Shown: positions 9,273-17,792, counted from the stretch's first letter. The stretch is 64,000 nt of DNA from Sphingobacteriales bacterium (GCA_027483645.1 JAIXUD010000010.1:272578-336577), one strand, 5' to 3'. Program-made: numbers and translations. Notes: generated by a model from the sequence alone, not told the origin.

Positions 9273-11318
9273 TCAGTCCTCATAATTCACCTCAATCTGC
9301 TTATCGCTCAATATCTTAAACTCTGTTCGGCGGTTCTTTTGGTGGCAAGGGCAGTCTTCGCTGTTGCTCTCGTTGCTGCAACCTTCTTGTCCCGTGCAAC
9401 CCTCCACCGGTTTGCCTTCACCATAGCCTTTGGCCGTCATGCGGGCTTTGTCGATGCCTTTACCAATCAAATAGGCTACGCAACTTTCCGCACGTTTTTG
9501 GCTCAGCGTTTGGTTGTAGGTCTCGCTGCCGCGGCTATCCGTGTGCGAGCTTAGCTCGATAGTGATGCCTGGGTTTTCTATTAAAATCTGGTATAGCGAA
9601 TCGAGGGTAGGTTTCGACTCCTCGCGGATGTCCGACTTATCATAGTCATAGTAAATGTTGCGCAGGCTGTAGCTCTTGTCTTTTACGATGCGTTTCAGCA
9701 AGATGTCTACCGTCAGCGTATCCGATGTGGTAAGGCCCATGGTACTGAATGCCGCCGAGCCTTTCAAGTAACCCGCCATGCCCCCTACCAGTTTGTAGTT
9801 GGCATCAGGGTTTAGGGCGAAGAAATAGGGTTTATTGGCGCCTAGGGTGAATTCGCTGACCAATATATCTTGATCCAAACCTTTATAGCCCGATAGGTAT
9901 AGCGATACCTTGGCCCCGTTAAGCGGCGTACCTAGGTCGGCCTCATCTAGCACAAAGCCTTCCACACCCAAGTTGAGTACATTGTATGGCTCGAAGGTAA
10001 AGATGTCATCGCAGCAGGTAATGCTTTTTAAGGCTATAACACCCACGCGGTTGCTTACAAAATACCCATTACGGCTATTGGCAGTAAAGCGGTAATACAT
10101 GTCATCCACAGGTGAGTTTACAGGGTAGCCCACGTTCTTTGGCTCCTCCCATTTAGGCCCAGCACCAGTGGAATAGAACACATCATACCCGCCGCAACCC
10201 GCATGACCTGTGGAGCTAAAGTATAGCGCGCCCGTGCTAGCGTCATAAAAAGGCGTCGCCTCGTCGCGGTCGGTATTGATTTTGGCGCCTATGTTCTTCG
10301 GCGGGCCAAACTTGCCATTTTTGCCAAGGATGGTATACCAAATATCCTTACCACCACGGCCGCCTGGGCGGGTGCTGGTGAAGTATAGTACATCGCCTTC
10401 CACTTTGTAAGTGCCTACGGCGGGGTGCGTATTGGTGTAGCCGGCCAGGTTTATCTCTGGGCCAAGGTCAACCGGTTCGCTCCATACGCCGTCCTTCAAC
10501 TCGCTTAAGTAGATGGCGCAATAGATTTCACTTACGGTTACCTCTTTGCAAATAGTAAAATAGAAGCGCTTTTTATCTGGCGATAGGTTGCCGTTGGCCA
10601 CGTGTGCACCCGCAACGTTAAACTGCTGGAAAGGCACTGGCTCGTCATACCCGTTGCCAGTAATCTTGGCTTCGTAAAGCTTTAGCATGTGTGCGCCGTT
10701 ATCCGCTTTAATGATAACGGTATCGGTAGGCAAGGTGGCAAACAACAAGGTATTGTCGTTCCATATCATCGGCGAAATATCGGAGTATGCAGAGTTTACA
10801 CCCGCCCCCAAGTGCTTTATGTTTACCAAAGCAGGGTTATCGATGCTCTTTAGAGCCAGTTCGCAACCTTCGGCTTCAATCTTTGCCCAACGTTTGATGT
10901 TGGTCATGTCCTCGCCGCTGTATTTTTTAGCTATTGCCGCAAACTTCGGCATGGCATCAAAGTACTTGCCGTTCATCTTCATCATCATCGCCTGCCAGTA
11001 TTCGGCTTGGGGGTATTCGGTTGCTTGCTTTTCTACTAGATAGGTAAACCACTCTTCGGCTTTTTGGTAGTCGCGGGCTTGGTAATATACATTGGCCAGT
11101 TTCCACGCCACGGCATAGGCCTCGGGCTTTTTACCAATGATGGTTTCGTACATTTCGTAAGCACCGTATAGGTTGCCAGCAGCTAGGCGCTTTTCGGCAA
11201 TCTTAACGCTCTTTTTGTACTTAAATTTGGCTGGCTTTTTGTTGGCAGTACTATCCTGTGCCCACAAAGCGCTTGCAGCAAGTGTTAGTATTAGTAGTAT
11301 CGTAATAGGTCTGTACAC
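9273..11318 (-). CDS. PorE-like outer-membrane lipid/peptidoglycan-linked OmpA family protein (TPR, WD40-like, CRD, OmpA_C)
   Basis: The 681-residue product has a signal peptide (MYRPITILLILTLAASALWAQ), TPR-like helices at about 35-150 (YGAYEMYETIIGKKPEAYA, YYQARDYQKAEEWF), a PD40/WD40-type propeller at about 170-430 (SPDKKRFYFT, VGTYKVEGDVLYFTSTRPGG, SGALYFSSTGHAG), a carboxypeptidase-regulatory-like module at about 450-530 (VEGFVLDEADLGTPLNGAKV) and a C-terminal OmpA_C domain (YYDYDKSDIREESKP, SHTDSRGSETYNQTLSQKRA). This exact domain order is that of PorE, the peptidoglycan-binding T9SS component of Porphyromonas. An insert in the OmpA_C domain (EGCTGQEGC...DCPC) adds five cysteines. It lies 21 bases behind the PorP/SprF-like gene and before two T9SS cargo genes, which suggests a cargo-specific anchoring partner, possibly a paralogue of a core PorE elsewhere. 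Confidence 0.85.
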   Translation of the reverse strand: MYRPITILLILTLAASALWAQDSTANKKPAKFKYKKSVKIAEKRLAAGNLYGAYEMYETIIGKKPEAYAVAWKLANVYYQARDYQKAEEWFTYLVEKQATEYPQAEYWQAMMMKMNGKYFDAMPKFAAIAKKYSGEDMTNIKRWAKIEAEGCELALKSIDNPALVNIKHLGAGVNSAYSDISPMIWNDNTLLFATLPTDTVIIKADNGAHMLKLYEAKITGNGYDEPVPFQQFNVAGAHVANGNLSPDKKRFYFTICKEVTVSEIYCAIYLSELKDGVWSEPVDLGPEINLAGYTNTHPAVGTYKVEGDVLYFTSTRPGGRGGKDIWYTILGKNGKFGPPKNIGAKINTDRDEATPFYDASTGALYFSSTGHAGCGGYDVFYSTGAGPKWEEPKNVGYPVNSPVDDMYYRFTANSRNGYFVSNRVGVIALKSITCCDDIFTFEPYNVLNLGVEGFVLDEADLGTPLNGAKVSLYLSGYKGLDQDILVSEFTLGANKPYFFALNPDANYKLVGGMAGYLKGSAAFSTMGLTTSDTLTVDILLKRIVKDKSYSLRNIYYDYDKSDIREESKPTLDSLYQILIENPGITIELSSHTDSRGSETYNQTLSQKRAESCVAYLIGKGIDKARMTAKGYGEGKPVEGCTGQEGCSNESNSEDCPCHQKNRRTEFKILSDKQIEVNYED

Positions 11319-11339
11319 GTGGTAGTATCGCTTTAGTGG

Positions 11340-12353
11340 TTATAGCCTAGGGCAAGGCACTAGTACCGGACCTGGGTCGCTGCTTGCGCCAAATTTGCCG
11401 GTATATATCAACGCTATCTCAAATCCTCCAGTAGGTTTGGGGGCAGCCTGTAGGCCCGATGTGGTTACATCGTAAGCCAAGCCCAACCGAATACCCTTAA
11501 ACTCAGCGCCTGCGGATATGATGCCCGCATCGCTAGTGCGCCACCAGCCACCTGCGCTCAATATCACAGGGTCGTTTATGGAGCCTAGGTGGTACTCCAC
11601 CGCTGTGCCCAGGTTCACTTCCATGGCTTTGTTCTGGTTCATTACTATGTAGTTGGGGGTAAGGTACCAACGCTGGTGCAGCTTTATGCGTAGGCCGCCA
11701 TGTATGGTGTAGCGCATTTTTAGGCGTACATCTTGGTTCATAAAGCTCTCCTTGGGCTGTGTAAGGTGGAACACGCTCACGCCTTGGTAAAGCCCAATGC
11801 GCTCATGTGGCGTAGCGCTCCATAACAGCCCAGCGTTCATATCAAAATAGCCAATGCTGGTGTTGGTAAAATTTTCGCCACTCATCAAATTTGGGTCAAA
11901 ATCAACACCATTGAACACCGAAGGGAATGTAAGCCCAGTGGTACGTAGTTGACGTTGTACATAGCCTGCCTGAATACCAAGGCCCAGAAAATGATTGCCC
12001 TTTTTGCTGAGGAGCTTGTGGTACGAAGCGGAAAGATAGCCTGAGAGCAAACTCACCGTGCCATCACCGGAGCGATCGTGTACGGCTACTACACCAACGC
12101 CGAATACATCTTTTTTGAGCTTGTTTTTCAGCAATTTCATATCATAACCGGCTGCAAACGTAACGTATGGTGAGGTTACGGTAGCCCACTGGTTGCGGTA
12201 GATGCCCGATACCCTATAATCGCCCTGCGAGAACCCAGTTAAGCTAGGGTTAAGGGTGAGCGGCGAGGCGTAAAACTGCGAAAAGTGTATATCCTGCGCG
12301 GCAATACACAAGGGAAACAAGAGCGAAAATAGGAGGAGGTAAACGTTCCGCAA
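11340..12353 (-). CDS. PorP/SprF family type IX secretion outer-membrane protein
   Basis: The 337-residue product has a signal peptide ending AAQ and the family hallmark directly after it: DIHFSQFYASPLTLNPSLTG followed by YRVSGIYRNQW. The rest alternates as expected for a 14-strand-type outer-membrane barrel (FGVGVVAVHDRSGDGT, LGLGIQAGYVQ, YTIHGGLRIKLHQRWYLTPNYI) and ends PGPVLVPCPRL. SprF of Flavobacterium is required for surface delivery of the type B cargo SprB. Here the gene leads an operon that ends in two type B cargo proteins, so it is probably their dedicated partner. No good TAnnTTTG promoter box was found in the 245 bases upstream. Confidence 0.92.
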   Translation of the reverse strand: MRNVYLLLFSLLFPLCIAAQDIHFSQFYASPLTLNPSLTGFSQGDYRVSGIYRNQWATVTSPYVTFAAGYDMKLLKNKLKKDVFGVGVVAVHDRSGDGTVSLLSGYLSASYHKLLSKKGNHFLGLGIQAGYVQRQLRTTGLTFPSVFNGVDFDPNLMSGENFTNTSIGYFDMNAGLLWSATPHERIGLYQGVSVFHLTQPKESFMNQDVRLKMRYTIHGGLRIKLHQRWYLTPNYIVMNQNKAMEVNLGTAVEYHLGSINDPVILSAGGWWRTSDAGIISAGAEFKGIRLGLAYDVTTSGLQAAPKPTGGFEIALIYTGKFGASSDPGPVLVPCPRL

Positions 12354-12450
12354 GGCTGGTTATTTTGTGTACGTTAAGATAGTTTTAAAAGTAATGAAAA
12401 ATTTGGAATTGCGAAGCAGGAATTTTTATGGAGGAGTGTGGAAAAGAGTT

Positions 12451-12482
12451 GGACGATGGACGATGGACCATAGACCATCGTT
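12451..12482. repeat. Heptad array GGACGAT/GGACCAT
   Basis: A short array of the words GGACGAT, GGACGAT, GGACCAT, AGACCAT. It contains a 7-bp inverted repeat (ACGATGG ... CCATCGT) around a short loop. The same word family is seen at 34752-34818 and 48546-48572. Confidence 0.7.
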
Positions 12483-12542
12483 GTTTATATGCCCTCTTAT
12501 CCATTAATCTGACGCACTCTCTCACGCTTTAGCGTAACCCAT

Positions 12543-12575
12543 AAAAAAAGGGGGACACCTTTCGGTATCCCCCTT
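12543..12575 (-). terminator. Intrinsic terminator of rpsA
   Basis: Read on the minus strand: GGGGGATACC, loop GAAA, GGTGTCCCCC, then seven T residues. The 10-bp stem has one G-T wobble and a GNRA tetraloop. It lies 24 bases after the rpsA stop codon. Confidence 0.93.
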
Positions 12576-12598
12576 CGTAACTATAGCTAACGAAAAGC

Positions 12599-14734
12599 TT
12601 AAGCTTGCTCGTCGCCTTCGGCAGCTTCGCCTGCTTCATCGGCCGCTGGGGCTTCTGCTGCTGGTGCTTCTGCTTTTGGCGCGGCGGCTTTACCACCTTT
12701 TTTGGCGGCAGCTTGCTCGCTTTGCTCCATCTGCGATTTCAGTTGGCTCAACACATCCAAGTCGCCAAGGGTGTTTTTCTCAACTTTCGAGTTGGAGGCC
12801 TTCACTGCTTTGCTGGTTTTATCCTTCTCAACAGTTTTGGCTTTTTCGCCAGCTTTCTTCTCTTCGTACTTCACTTCTTCGTGCAAGCGGGCGTGAGAAA
12901 GGATGATACGCTTGTCCTTACGATCGAACTCGATCACTTTGAACTCAATCGTTTCTTCCACTTCTACGTTTTTGCCATCTTCCTTCTTCAGGTGCTTGTT
13001 CGGCGCGAAGCCTTCCAAGCCGTATGGCAACTGAACGATAGCACCGGCGTCTTCTTTACGTACTACAGTACCTTCGTGTACTGAGCCTTCTGGGAAAATG
13101 CTCTCGAAAGTATCCCAAGGATCTTCTTCGATTTGCTTGTGGCCCAAAGTCAATTTACGGTCGTCGGTATCAATGTTCAATACCACTACTTCCAACTGCT
13201 CGCCAGCTTTGGTAAACTCGTTCGGGTGACCGAAACGCTTGGTCCAGCTCAAGTCGCTGATGTGAACCATGCCGCCGATGCCGTCACCTAGCTCTACAAA
13301 TACACCGTAAGGGGTGATGTTTTGTACTTTGCCAGTGTGGCGACTGCCAACAGGGAATTTATCAGCAATTTTGCCCCAAGGGTCTTCTTGCAAACGCTTC
13401 AAGCTCAATGACATTTTGCGCTCGTCGCGGTTCAAAGTCATGATAACAGCTTCGTAAATCTCGCCTGATTTGAAGAATTCTTTGCTGTTTACCGGTTGGT
13501 TGCTCCAGCTTACTTCACTTACGTGAATCAAACCTTCAACACCTGGGGTAATCTCCAAGAATGCGCCGTAATCTTCGATGTTTACGATTTTGCCTTTCAC
13601 GGTAGAGCCGATTTCCAACTCGCCGCTCAATACGTCCCAAGGGTGAGACTGCAATTGTTTCAAGCCTAGGCTGATACGTTTTTTCTCGTCGTCGAAATCC
13701 AACACTACCACGTTCAACTTCTGGTTCAATGCTAGAACCTCGGTTGGGTGGTTTATGCGGCCCCAAGAGATATCGGTGATGTACAACAAACCATCTACGC
13801 CACCAAGGTCGATAAACGCGCCAAAGTCGGTGATGTTTTTGATAGTACCTTCCAATACTTGGCCTTTCTCCAACTTGCCGATGATTTCTTGGCGTTGAGC
13901 CTCCAAATCGCTCTCGATAAGTGCTTTGTGAGATACCACGGCATTCTTGATGGCTTCGTTGATTTTCACAACTTTGAACTCCATCTTTTGGCCTACGTAC
14001 TGGTCGTAATCCAAGATAGGTTTCACGTCGATTTGTGAACCTGGCAAGAAAGTCTCCAAGCCATATACGTCCACAATCAATCCGCCTTTGGTTTTGCTGG
14101 TTACGCGGCCTGTAACAACGGTTTCGTTGGTGTACGCGTCCACAATGTTGTCCCAAGCTTTGATAAGCTTCGCATTTTTGCGAGACAATACCAACTGGCC
14201 ACGGAAGTCTTCCTTCTCAACAACAAATACGTCATAAATTTGGCCAACTGCCAGCTCTTCCACATCGCGGAATTCTGAAAGTGGAACCAAACCGTCAGAT
14301 TTGAAGCCAATATTCAATACTACGTCGCTGCTAGTAATACCAACAATGGCACCTTTCACAATCTCGTTCTCGCTAACAGCCTTAAGGGTACTGTCGTACA
14401 AGTCTTCCAGCTCTTGCCTACGCTCTTCAGTGTAGTGGCTAAGGCTGCGTTTGCCTTGGTCCCAGTCAAACTCGTCATGCGGGCCTGCAGGCAATTCTTC
14501 TTCAACGGCCACATCGGTGTCGTCTTCAGCAATTGCTTTAGCAGCTGCGGCGCCGGTTTGTACGGTAGCGGCTGGTGTTTCTTCAACACTGTTTTCAGCA
14601 GTATCGTCGGTTTGGGTTTCTTCAACACTGTTTTCGGCAGCGTTGTCTTGAGCTTCTTCACCTACTTCGGTGTTACCCTCAGCTTGTGGCTCCAATTGCT
14701 CTTCATTTTCTTGAGGAATTTGTTCTTCAGTCAA
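12599..14734 (-). CDS. rpsA: 30S ribosomal protein S1
   Basis: The 711-residue product contains six S1 OB-fold domains, recognisable by their GxIxxIxxFGAFIDLG...GLLHISD text: about residues 118-185 (GAIVGITSSDVVLNIG), 203-270 (GRVTSKTKGGLIVDVYG), 292-360 (GTIKNITDFGAFIDLG), 378-447 (GKIVNIEDYGAFLEI), 465-534 (GKVQNITPYGVFVELG) and 552-620 (GTVVRKEDAGAIVQL). It binds mRNA on the small subunit during initiation, which matters in Bacteroidota because their mRNAs mostly lack Shine-Dalgarno sequences. An acidic, low-complexity N-terminal extension of about 95 residues and an Ala/Lys/Glu-rich C-terminal tail of about 90 residues make it longer than the E. coli protein (557 residues), as is usual in this phylum. 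It is a single-gene unit with its own promoter and terminator. Confidence 0.97.
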   Translation of the reverse strand: MTEEQIPQENEEQLEPQAEGNTEVGEEAQDNAAENSVEETQTDDTAENSVEETPAATVQTGAAAAKAIAEDDTDVAVEEELPAGPHDEFDWDQGKRSLSHYTEERRQELEDLYDSTLKAVSENEIVKGAIVGITSSDVVLNIGFKSDGLVPLSEFRDVEELAVGQIYDVFVVEKEDFRGQLVLSRKNAKLIKAWDNIVDAYTNETVVTGRVTSKTKGGLIVDVYGLETFLPGSQIDVKPILDYDQYVGQKMEFKVVKINEAIKNAVVSHKALIESDLEAQRQEIIGKLEKGQVLEGTIKNITDFGAFIDLGGVDGLLYITDISWGRINHPTEVLALNQKLNVVVLDFDDEKKRISLGLKQLQSHPWDVLSGELEIGSTVKGKIVNIEDYGAFLEITPGVEGLIHVSEVSWSNQPVNSKEFFKSGEIYEAVIMTLNRDERKMSLSLKRLQEDPWGKIADKFPVGSRHTGKVQNITPYGVFVELGDGIGGMVHISDLSWTKRFGHPNEFTKAGEQLEVVVLNIDTDDRKLTLGHKQIEEDPWDTFESIFPEGSVHEGTVVRKEDAGAIVQLPYGLEGFAPNKHLKKEDGKNVEVEETIEFKVIEFDRKDKRIILSHARLHEEVKYEEKKAGEKAKTVEKDKTSKAVKASNSKVEKNTLGDLDVLSQLKSQMEQSEQAAAKKGGKAAAPKAEAPAAEAPAADEAGEAAEGDEQA

Positions 14735-14823
14735 AATACTGACCCTCGGTTTTAAAAGGTTAAGAAATAAATTTCGAACGCCGTGATAGTCAAGGTGTTA
14801 CCACCCATCCGCGCACGGGAATG

Positions 14824-14854
14824 CAAAGGTACGCTTTTCTTTTTAATGTAGCAA
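14824..14854 (-). promoter_or_regulatory. rpsA promoter, Bacteroidota type
   Basis: On the minus strand TTG (14854-14852), a 20-base spacer, then TACCTTTG (14831-14824) match the -33/-7 consensus exactly. Transcription would start near 14818 and leave a leader of about 84 bases before the ATG at 14734. The rest of the 339-base gap 14735-15073 holds a single GTTACGA-like array (about 14880-14920) and the REP-like copy at 14946. Confidence 0.8.
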
Positions 14855-14945
14855 TGTGCAGGTGGGATAATGTGGTGATGGAGTTGCGGGTTACGGTTTG
14901 CGAGTTTGGAGTTGCGGTCGTTTTGTTGCCTCGGCAACAATGCAG

Positions 14946-15026
14946 GTCACCCTGAGCCTGTCGAAGGGCGCGAGCTATTGCCGTGCACTGCGAAGTTTTT
15001 CACGTAGCAGTGCAGGGGACGGGTGC
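14946..15026 (+). repeat. REP-like element, family B, left copy beside the GIY-YIG gene
   Basis: The element starts with CACCCTGAGCCTGTCGAAGG, followed by CGCGAGC, a variable stretch, GAAGTTTTTCACGTAG and a GGGACGGGTG end. A clearly homologous copy lies inverted at 15511-15595 and a third, more diverged, at 57226-57308. The motif CTTCGACAGGCTCAGG is a common intergenic word in many bacterial genomes. Confidence 0.8.
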
Positions 15027-15073
15027 TAAACTCCCTTCTCGAAGATGTTCCATGCGACCAAAGAATTAACACA

Positions 15074-15394
15074 TTACTCCTCGGTCCCCTTCTTAATCCG
15101 CCGACTATCATTTTTGGATTTCGCCAGTTCCGGCAAAACATCCCATTCCCCAGCAATTACAGCTTCCTTCTTTTTCCTGTTCCAGCCTTTTACTTGTTTC
15201 TCCCAAGCAATAGCTTGCTCAGGGTCGTTGAATATCTCCCGATATACCAATTCCACCGGCCTTCTAAAAAAGGTATACGCTTTTGGGTCGAGGCCATTGA
15301 TGTGCTCTTGCAACCTACGTTCAAGGTTATTGGTGATGCCAGTGTAATAAGAGTTGTCAGCACACCTTAATATATAAACGTAGAAGAGGTTCAC
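15074..15394 (-). CDS. Small GIY-YIG nuclease-family protein
   Basis: The 106-residue product is a single GIY-YIG domain: FYVYILRCADNSYYTGITN carries the first two motif strands (YVY and YTG), LERRLQEH has the catalytic-arginine helix, and AIAWEKQVKGWNRKKKEA includes the metal-binding glutamate and the basic helix. No DNA-recognition module is attached, as in the UPF0213/YhbQ-like group that is common in Bacteroidota. It lies alone between inverted copies of REP-like family B (left copy 48 bases from its 3' end, right copy about 117 bases from its 5' end), an arrangement like that of REP-associated transposase genes. It could be an intact housekeeping-type nuclease or the mobilising enzyme of that repeat; the sequence does not decide. 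Confidence 0.9.
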   Translation of the reverse strand: MNLFYVYILRCADNSYYTGITNNLERRLQEHINGLDPKAYTFFRRPVELVYREIFNDPEQAIAWEKQVKGWNRKKKEAVIAGEWDVLPELAKSKNDSRRIKKGTEE

Positions 15395-15510
15395 AAGTTG
15401 AAAATAGGGAATTTTTGTTGTGCGGGTTTGTGGGTCGCAGGGCGAGTTTTATGGGCTGCATTTTTGGTGGGCAGTACTTCGCATGGGAAGTTAGCGGGCT
15501 GCAAAGGCAC

Positions 15511-15595
15511 CACCCGCCCGCAGCTCGCCTACGTGAAAAACTTCGGCTCGCTTAGCATTCGCTCGCGCCCTTCGACAGGCTCAGGGAGACACGCG
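15511..15595 (-). repeat. REP-like element, family B, right (inverted) copy
   Basis: Read on the minus strand it repeats the order of the copy at 14946: CCCTGAGCCTGTCGAAGGGC, CGCGAGC, GAAGTTTTTCACGTAG, then GGGCGGGTG. The two copies form an inverted pair around the GIY-YIG gene. The rest of the 286-base gap 15395-15680 holds no gene that I can support. Confidence 0.8.
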
Positions 15596-15636
15596 GGCTT
15601 AGGAGTTGCAAGCGGGCACAAAAAATGATTGCAGCA

Positions 15637-15676
15637 AGTCTTGTGTCTTGTGTCTTGTGTCTCACATCTTGTGTCT
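15637..15676. repeat. Heptad array TTGTGTC
   Basis: Tandem copies of CTTGTGT/TTGTGTC run up to five bases before the stop codon of the acetate kinase-PduL gene. The same word makes the inverted pair at 33342-33485. Confidence 0.85.
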
Positions 15677-15680
15677 AATT

Positions 15681-17504
15681 CTACACCACCTCCCCCACCT
15701 TCATCTGCCTAGTAATCAGCGAAGCACTTCCCTCGGTATAGATAAGTACGCCTTGTGCGCCGGGCGATAGGTCGGCGGCATTGCCCTCGTCGGTGTCGAT
15801 GTGCATTTCGAGCTTGTATTTGGGCGATACCCTTATCAGCACGTTGCCGAAGGTAAGGCTGCGGTCGTTGTTGGCAATGCGGACTTCCACAATGTCCTTG
15901 TCTTGTACTTTCAGTTCTTCGGCGTCTTGCGGAGTCATGTGGATGTGTCGCCAAGCGCAGATAACGCCTTGGGTAAGGCGAGCTTCGCCGTATGGGCCGA
16001 TTAGGGTACAGCCGGGTGTGTTGTCTATCTTGCCCGATTCGCGCACGGGAGCATCAATGCCGAGGAAGAATTCATCGGTACGGCTTATCTCTACTTGGTC
16101 TTCGGGGCGGGTAGGCCCGAGGATGCGTACCCGCTCAATGCGGTTTTTGGGGCCAACCACGGTCACGGTTTCGTTACAAGAGAACTGGCCGGGCTGGGAG
16201 AGGGGCCCGCGCTCGGTGAGCTGATAACCTGGGCCAAACAGCAGCTCTACCGTCTGCTGCTTTAAGTGCACGTGGCGGGCCGATACGGCAATGGGGATAC
16301 TGGTAATACGGTTCACTTGGTCTTGTGAGGAGGCTACCTGTGCAGTTTGCCTAGCTATGGACAACTGCTCATCGGTTTTTATTGCGAAAAGCTTTACACG
16401 GCTATGTGGCATGGCAAACTCGGCCACGGGTTTATTGGTGGAGAGCTTCAGGTCGCGGTTTAGGTCTTCGTCGATTACGGCACCCAGATAATCCAACCGT
16501 TGGCTGGCGCGGTGGCGTATTACGGAACTGTTCTCGCCAATACCGCCCGTGAAGACAATCGCATCTACGCCGCCCATTATGGCGGTATAGGCACCAATAT
16601 ATTTGCGCAACCGGTGGCTAAATACGTGCAACGCCAAGCGGGCATCCTCATCGTTGCCCGAAGCTTTTTCGATAATATCGCGCATATCGTTGCCCACGCC
16701 TGAGAGGCCTTTTAGGCCACTTTCGTTATTCAGCAACTTATCCAATCCTTCACCATCTAGGTTTTCCTGTTTCGCCAACAACACCAACACGCCTGGATCA
16801 ATATCGCCAACGCGACTGCCCATTACCATGCCTTCCAATGGGGTCATACCCATGGAGGTTTCAACACTTCTGCCAAACTCCACCGCCGCTACCGAGCAAC
16901 CGTTGCCCAAGTGGCAGGTAATGATGCGCAGGCTGCGGATGTCGGTTTTTAAGTATTCGGCGGCCTTGTGCGCCACATACTCGTGGCTGGTGCCATGGAA
17001 ACCGTAACGGCGGATGCCATGCTTTTCGGCTAGTGCCTTGGGCAGCGCATAAGCCTGCGCCCGCTTCGGCAAAGTATGGTGGAAGGCAGTATCAAACACG
17101 GCCACGTGCGGCACTTCGGCCAGCACGGCACGCGCAATGCGGATGCCTTCTATATTCACAGGGTTGTGCAGTGGGGCAAGGTGGTTGAGGCTTTCGCAGG
17201 TGGCTAATACCTCATCGGTAACGAGTGTGGCTTGGGTAAAGTGCTCGCCGCCATGCACCACGCGGTGGCCTACGGCATCAATGCCAAGGTTGCCGTTGCT
17301 GGCCAACAGCCGCTCCAACAAAAAACCGATGGCCGCCTTGTGCCCGCTCGGGCAGCTATCCACCGCTTCGCCATTAATGGTGAGCACTGGGCTTACGCCG
17401 GCAATACGCTCTGTAGTGGCGGTGGCAACGTGCTCGCCCGTAACGGAGTTAATGATATCGGCCTTTACGGATGAGCTACCGGAATTGAGGACAAGGATGT
17501 ACAT
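15681..17504 (-). CDS. Fused acetate kinase - PduL-type phosphate acyltransferase
   Basis: One 607-residue chain combines two enzymes that normally are separate. Residues 1-400 are a full acetate kinase: MYILVLNSGSSSVK (Asn7), HRVVHGG, VFDTAFHHTLP, RYGFHGTSHEYV, HLGNGCS and VFTGGIGENS. Residues about 403-607 are a PduL-family phosphotransacylase with its metal-binding histidines: SARHVHL (His411, His413), WRHIHM (His520, His522) and EMHIDTDEGN (His568). Together they would convert acyl-CoA plus phosphate through acyl-phosphate to acetate (or propionate) and ATP, or the reverse. A longer reading from a TTG at 17627 would add 41 residues before the conserved MYILVLNSG, so the ATG at 17504 is chosen. 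There is no separate pta gene nearby. PduL substrate (acetyl or propionyl) cannot be told from sequence. Confidence 0.93.
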   Translation of the reverse strand: MYILVLNSGSSSVKADIINSVTGEHVATATTERIAGVSPVLTINGEAVDSCPSGHKAAIGFLLERLLASNGNLGIDAVGHRVVHGGEHFTQATLVTDEVLATCESLNHLAPLHNPVNIEGIRIARAVLAEVPHVAVFDTAFHHTLPKRAQAYALPKALAEKHGIRRYGFHGTSHEYVAHKAAEYLKTDIRSLRIITCHLGNGCSVAAVEFGRSVETSMGMTPLEGMVMGSRVGDIDPGVLVLLAKQENLDGEGLDKLLNNESGLKGLSGVGNDMRDIIEKASGNDEDARLALHVFSHRLRKYIGAYTAIMGGVDAIVFTGGIGENSSVIRHRASQRLDYLGAVIDEDLNRDLKLSTNKPVAEFAMPHSRVKLFAIKTDEQLSIARQTAQVASSQDQVNRITSIPIAVSARHVHLKQQTVELLFGPGYQLTERGPLSQPGQFSCNETVTVVGPKNRIERVRILGPTRPEDQVEISRTDEFFLGIDAPVRESGKIDNTPGCTLIGPYGEARLTQGVICAWRHIHMTPQDAEELKVQDKDIVEVRIANNDRSLTFGNVLIRVSPKYKLEMHIDTDEGNAADLSPGAQGVLIYTEGSASLITRQMKVGEVV

Positions 17505-17567
17505 GGTGCCGCTTGATTGTGGAGGGCTAAAATAACAACAAATGCTGTTATTGCCATTAAAACGGGC

Positions 17568-17785
17568 GTCATTGCGAAGGCATAATTGATGTGGCGGTGT
17601 GAGATGCCTTGCAATGGCCTGAAGCAATCCGCTGCAGAGGGGAATGAAGATTACCTACCGCTAAATTAGATCATAGTATTACCGGCTCCTTGGTTTAGCA
17701 ACATCATTCTTTGTAGCAGGGGATTGCTTCAAGCCAATGCAGTTTATCACATATTGCGAGACCATGTAGGCTTTCGCAATGACGA
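17568..17785. repeat. Inverted pair of intergenic repeats (ATTGCGAAGG ... GAAGCAATCC)
   Basis: The left arm 17568-17634 starts GTCATTGCGAAGGC and ends GAAGCAATCC; the right arm 17717-17785 is the inverted equivalent (GGATTGCTTCAAGCC ... TTCGCAATGAC). The inner parts have drifted. The words belong to an intergenic repeat type seen in many bacteria. It occupies most of the 288 bases between the fused kinase and the aminotransferase and no gene is visible there. Confidence 0.75.
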
Positions 17786-17792
17786 GTTGTGT

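Noticed and set aside
12605..13084. Plus-strand open frame of 159 codons over rpsA
   Set aside because: It mirrors the six-domain S1 gene, which has strong independent evidence; the translation is Phe/Cys-rich antisense text.
14356..14661. Open frame of 101 codons on the minus strand opposite or inside rpsA
   Set aside because: It is a shifted reading of the low-complexity N-terminal extension of S1 (Lys/Leu/Thr-rich noise).
15074..15394. GIY-YIG gene as a group I intron homing endonuclease
   Set aside because: No intron core or split gene is around it and the protein lacks the DNA-recognition domains of those enzymes.
17505..17627. N-terminal extension of the acetate kinase fusion
   Set aside because: It needs a TTG start and adds 41 non-conserved residues before the invariant acetate kinase N-terminus.
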